Positions 12,701 through 13,566 of a stretch of 13,566 bases of DNA are shown one piece after another. Under the pieces are notes generated by a model. It was not told where the DNA came from. It made no database searches and saw only the letters and a list, made by a program, of their open reading frames with translations. Location: NCBI GenBank assembly GCA_001817685.1, contig MHIV01000035.1, positions 1-13,566 of the forward strand, read 5' to 3'. The stretch is from Candidatus Colwellbacteria bacterium RIFCSPHIGHO2_02_FULL_45_17 (GTDB lineage: Bacteria > Patescibacteriota > Minisyncoccia > UBA6257 > Colwellbacteraceae). The position numbers were made by a program, and so were the translations under genes. Position 1 is the first letter of the stretch, and every line of letters begins with the position of its first letter.

Positions 12701-13566
12701 ATGCCCCAAGAGAACACAGCGACATATTTAAAATCGGCAGAGCTACGGTTCTTTTGGGTTTTCTTGGTAATCGCGGCGGTTCTTCTCATAGCAGATTTTA
12801 ATTACCTATCTCCTCTGTGGGCGACATTTCACCTCGTGGCGCTTATGGTGTTGGGGTCGGTAATATTCTGGAGCGGCTACCATCTTGCCAAAGCCAACCT
12901 CGCAAGAAAGGGGTCCTCTAGTAGACTCGAGGGTATAGTCGCGAATTTAAGCGACGGAGTTATGGCCTATGACAACAATTTTAAAATACTTGTTTTTAAC
13001 AACGCCGCCGAGAAAATATTTAAAATCAAAAAAGAAGAAGCAATCGGGCAAAGACTCGGGCCTGAGCGTGCGGTAGAGGCAAAATACAAAACTCTCACGC
13101 AAGCAATGTTCCCCTCTCTTGCCCCGAGCGTGTTGAGGCAATCAGAGGCGGGAACGTATCCTCAGGTAGTAGATATCTCATTCCCCGACCAAGAACTAAG
13201 AGTTTCGACAGACAGGCTCATGGACGAGAAAGGCGCAGTACTCGGTTTTGTAAGGCTCGTACAGGATAGAACCAGAGAGGTAGGGCTTCTGCGCTCTAAG
13301 TCGGAGTTCATAACCATAGCGGCTCATCAACTAAGGACGCCACTCACTGCGATAAACTGGATATTCGAGGGTTTCGCAAAAAGCGAGGTGCTCCCCAGCG
13401 ACGATCGTGAGCTCGCTGGAAACGGACTAGCCGCGGCGAGGAAGCTCTTAAAGATCGTTAATGACCTCCTCGACGTATCAAAAATAGAAGAAGGTAGATT
13501 TGGATATAACTTTGAACAGACAAATCTCGTAATCTTCCTATCGGAGATTTTGAAAAATGCACAGGC
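12701..13566 (+). CDS. Membrane-anchored PAS-domain sensor histidine kinase, 3' end off the window
   Basis: The first 288 codons are visible and remain open to the right edge. Two membrane helices occupy about residues 17-31 and 39-57, with only a short loop between them, so there is no sizeable extracytoplasmic sensor domain. A PAS-like domain follows (about 70-190; GIVANLSDGVMAYDNNFKILVFNNAAEKIF is the classical PAS start). The HisKA dimerisation helix then begins at EFITIAAHQLRTPLTAINWI, with the phospho-accepting His209 in AAHQLRTPL. The second helix (ARKLLKIVNDLLDVSKIEEG) is also present, and the ATPase domain lies beyond the edge. The ATG is 12 nt after the exonuclease stop. Signal sensing is presumably cytoplasmic or within the membrane. 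No response regulator is seen upstream. Confidence 0.9.
   Translation, partial: MPQENTATYLKSAELRFFWVFLVIAAVLLIADFNYLSPLWATFHLVALMVLGSVIFWSGYHLAKANLARKGSSSRLEGIVANLSDGVMAYDNNFKILVFNNAAEKIFKIKKEEAIGQRLGPERAVEAKYKTLTQAMFPSLAPSVLRQSEAGTYPQVVDISFPDQELRVSTDRLMDEKGAVLGFVRLVQDRTREVGLLRSKSEFITIAAHQLRTPLTAINWIFEGFAKSEVLPSDDRELAGNGLAAARKLLKIVNDLLDVSKIEEGRFGYNFEQTNLVIFLSEILKNAQ

Noticed and set aside
1..13566. CRISPR array, tRNA or rRNA genes, insertion sequences, alternative genetic code
   Set aside because: No regularly spaced direct repeats, cloverleaf-like segments, rRNA motifs or transposase motifs were seen. UGA acts as stop at the overlapping rnpA/yidC, yidC/jag and LTD/tsaE junctions, and all core genes read cleanly with the standard code.

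Overview
The window is the replication-origin neighbourhood of a bacterial chromosome. The gene set suggests a streamlined bacterium, most likely Patescibacteria/CPR and perhaps a parcubacterial lineage. The grounds are: genes packed with 0-4 nt gaps or overlaps; dnaA-dnaN not followed by recF/gyrB; a 236-residue YidC without the large periplasmic domain; a stand-alone 5'-3' exonuclease in place of a full DNA polymerase I; a lamin-tail-domain protein; and a PilB-type ATPase beside DNA-repair genes. This lineage call is inference, since no rRNA or other phylogenetic marker could be compared. The code looks standard: UGA is used as a stop in rnpA, yidC and the lamin-tail gene.

Left block (1-1439, minus strand): rpmH-rnpA-yidC-jag, the classical origin-proximal operon for ribosome, RNase P and membrane insertion. 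Each junction overlaps by 1 or 4 nt, and jag runs off the left edge. A near-consensus promoter stands directly before rpmH. Centre-left (1440-4286, plus strand): a dnaA promoter, dnaA, a 231-bp intergenic region with DnaA-box-like 9-mers and an AT-rich tail (candidate oriC), then dnaN. A class A penicillin-binding protein (minus strand) converges on dnaN with only 4 nt between the stop codons.

Centre (6722-8026): reading leftward on the minus strand come yebC, ruvC and a previously unlisted 46-residue, extremely acidic mini-protein. That unit ends in a perfect 15-bp bidirectional terminator, which is followed at once by the promoter of the PBP gene.

Right block (8027-13566, plus strand): a PilB/GspE-type ATPase; a 183-bp gap holding a 141-bp element closed by a perfect 18-bp inverted repeat (a candidate structured RNA of unknown class); ruvB; a tail-anchored lamin-tail-domain protein; tsaE; a stand-alone 5'-3' exonuclease; and a membrane-anchored PAS histidine kinase that runs off the right edge.

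Together the genes serve replication initiation and processivity (dnaA, dnaN), Holliday-junction processing (ruvC, ruvB), primer or flap removal (exonuclease), tRNA t6A synthesis (tsaE), RNA processing and translation (rnpA, rpmH, yebC), and envelope functions (yidC, PBP, PilB, kinase). The most interesting unexplained items are the 18-bp-stem element between pilB and ruvB, the acidic mini-protein, a YebC lacking an internal domain, and promoters that repeatedly abut start codons, which suggests leaderless mRNAs.
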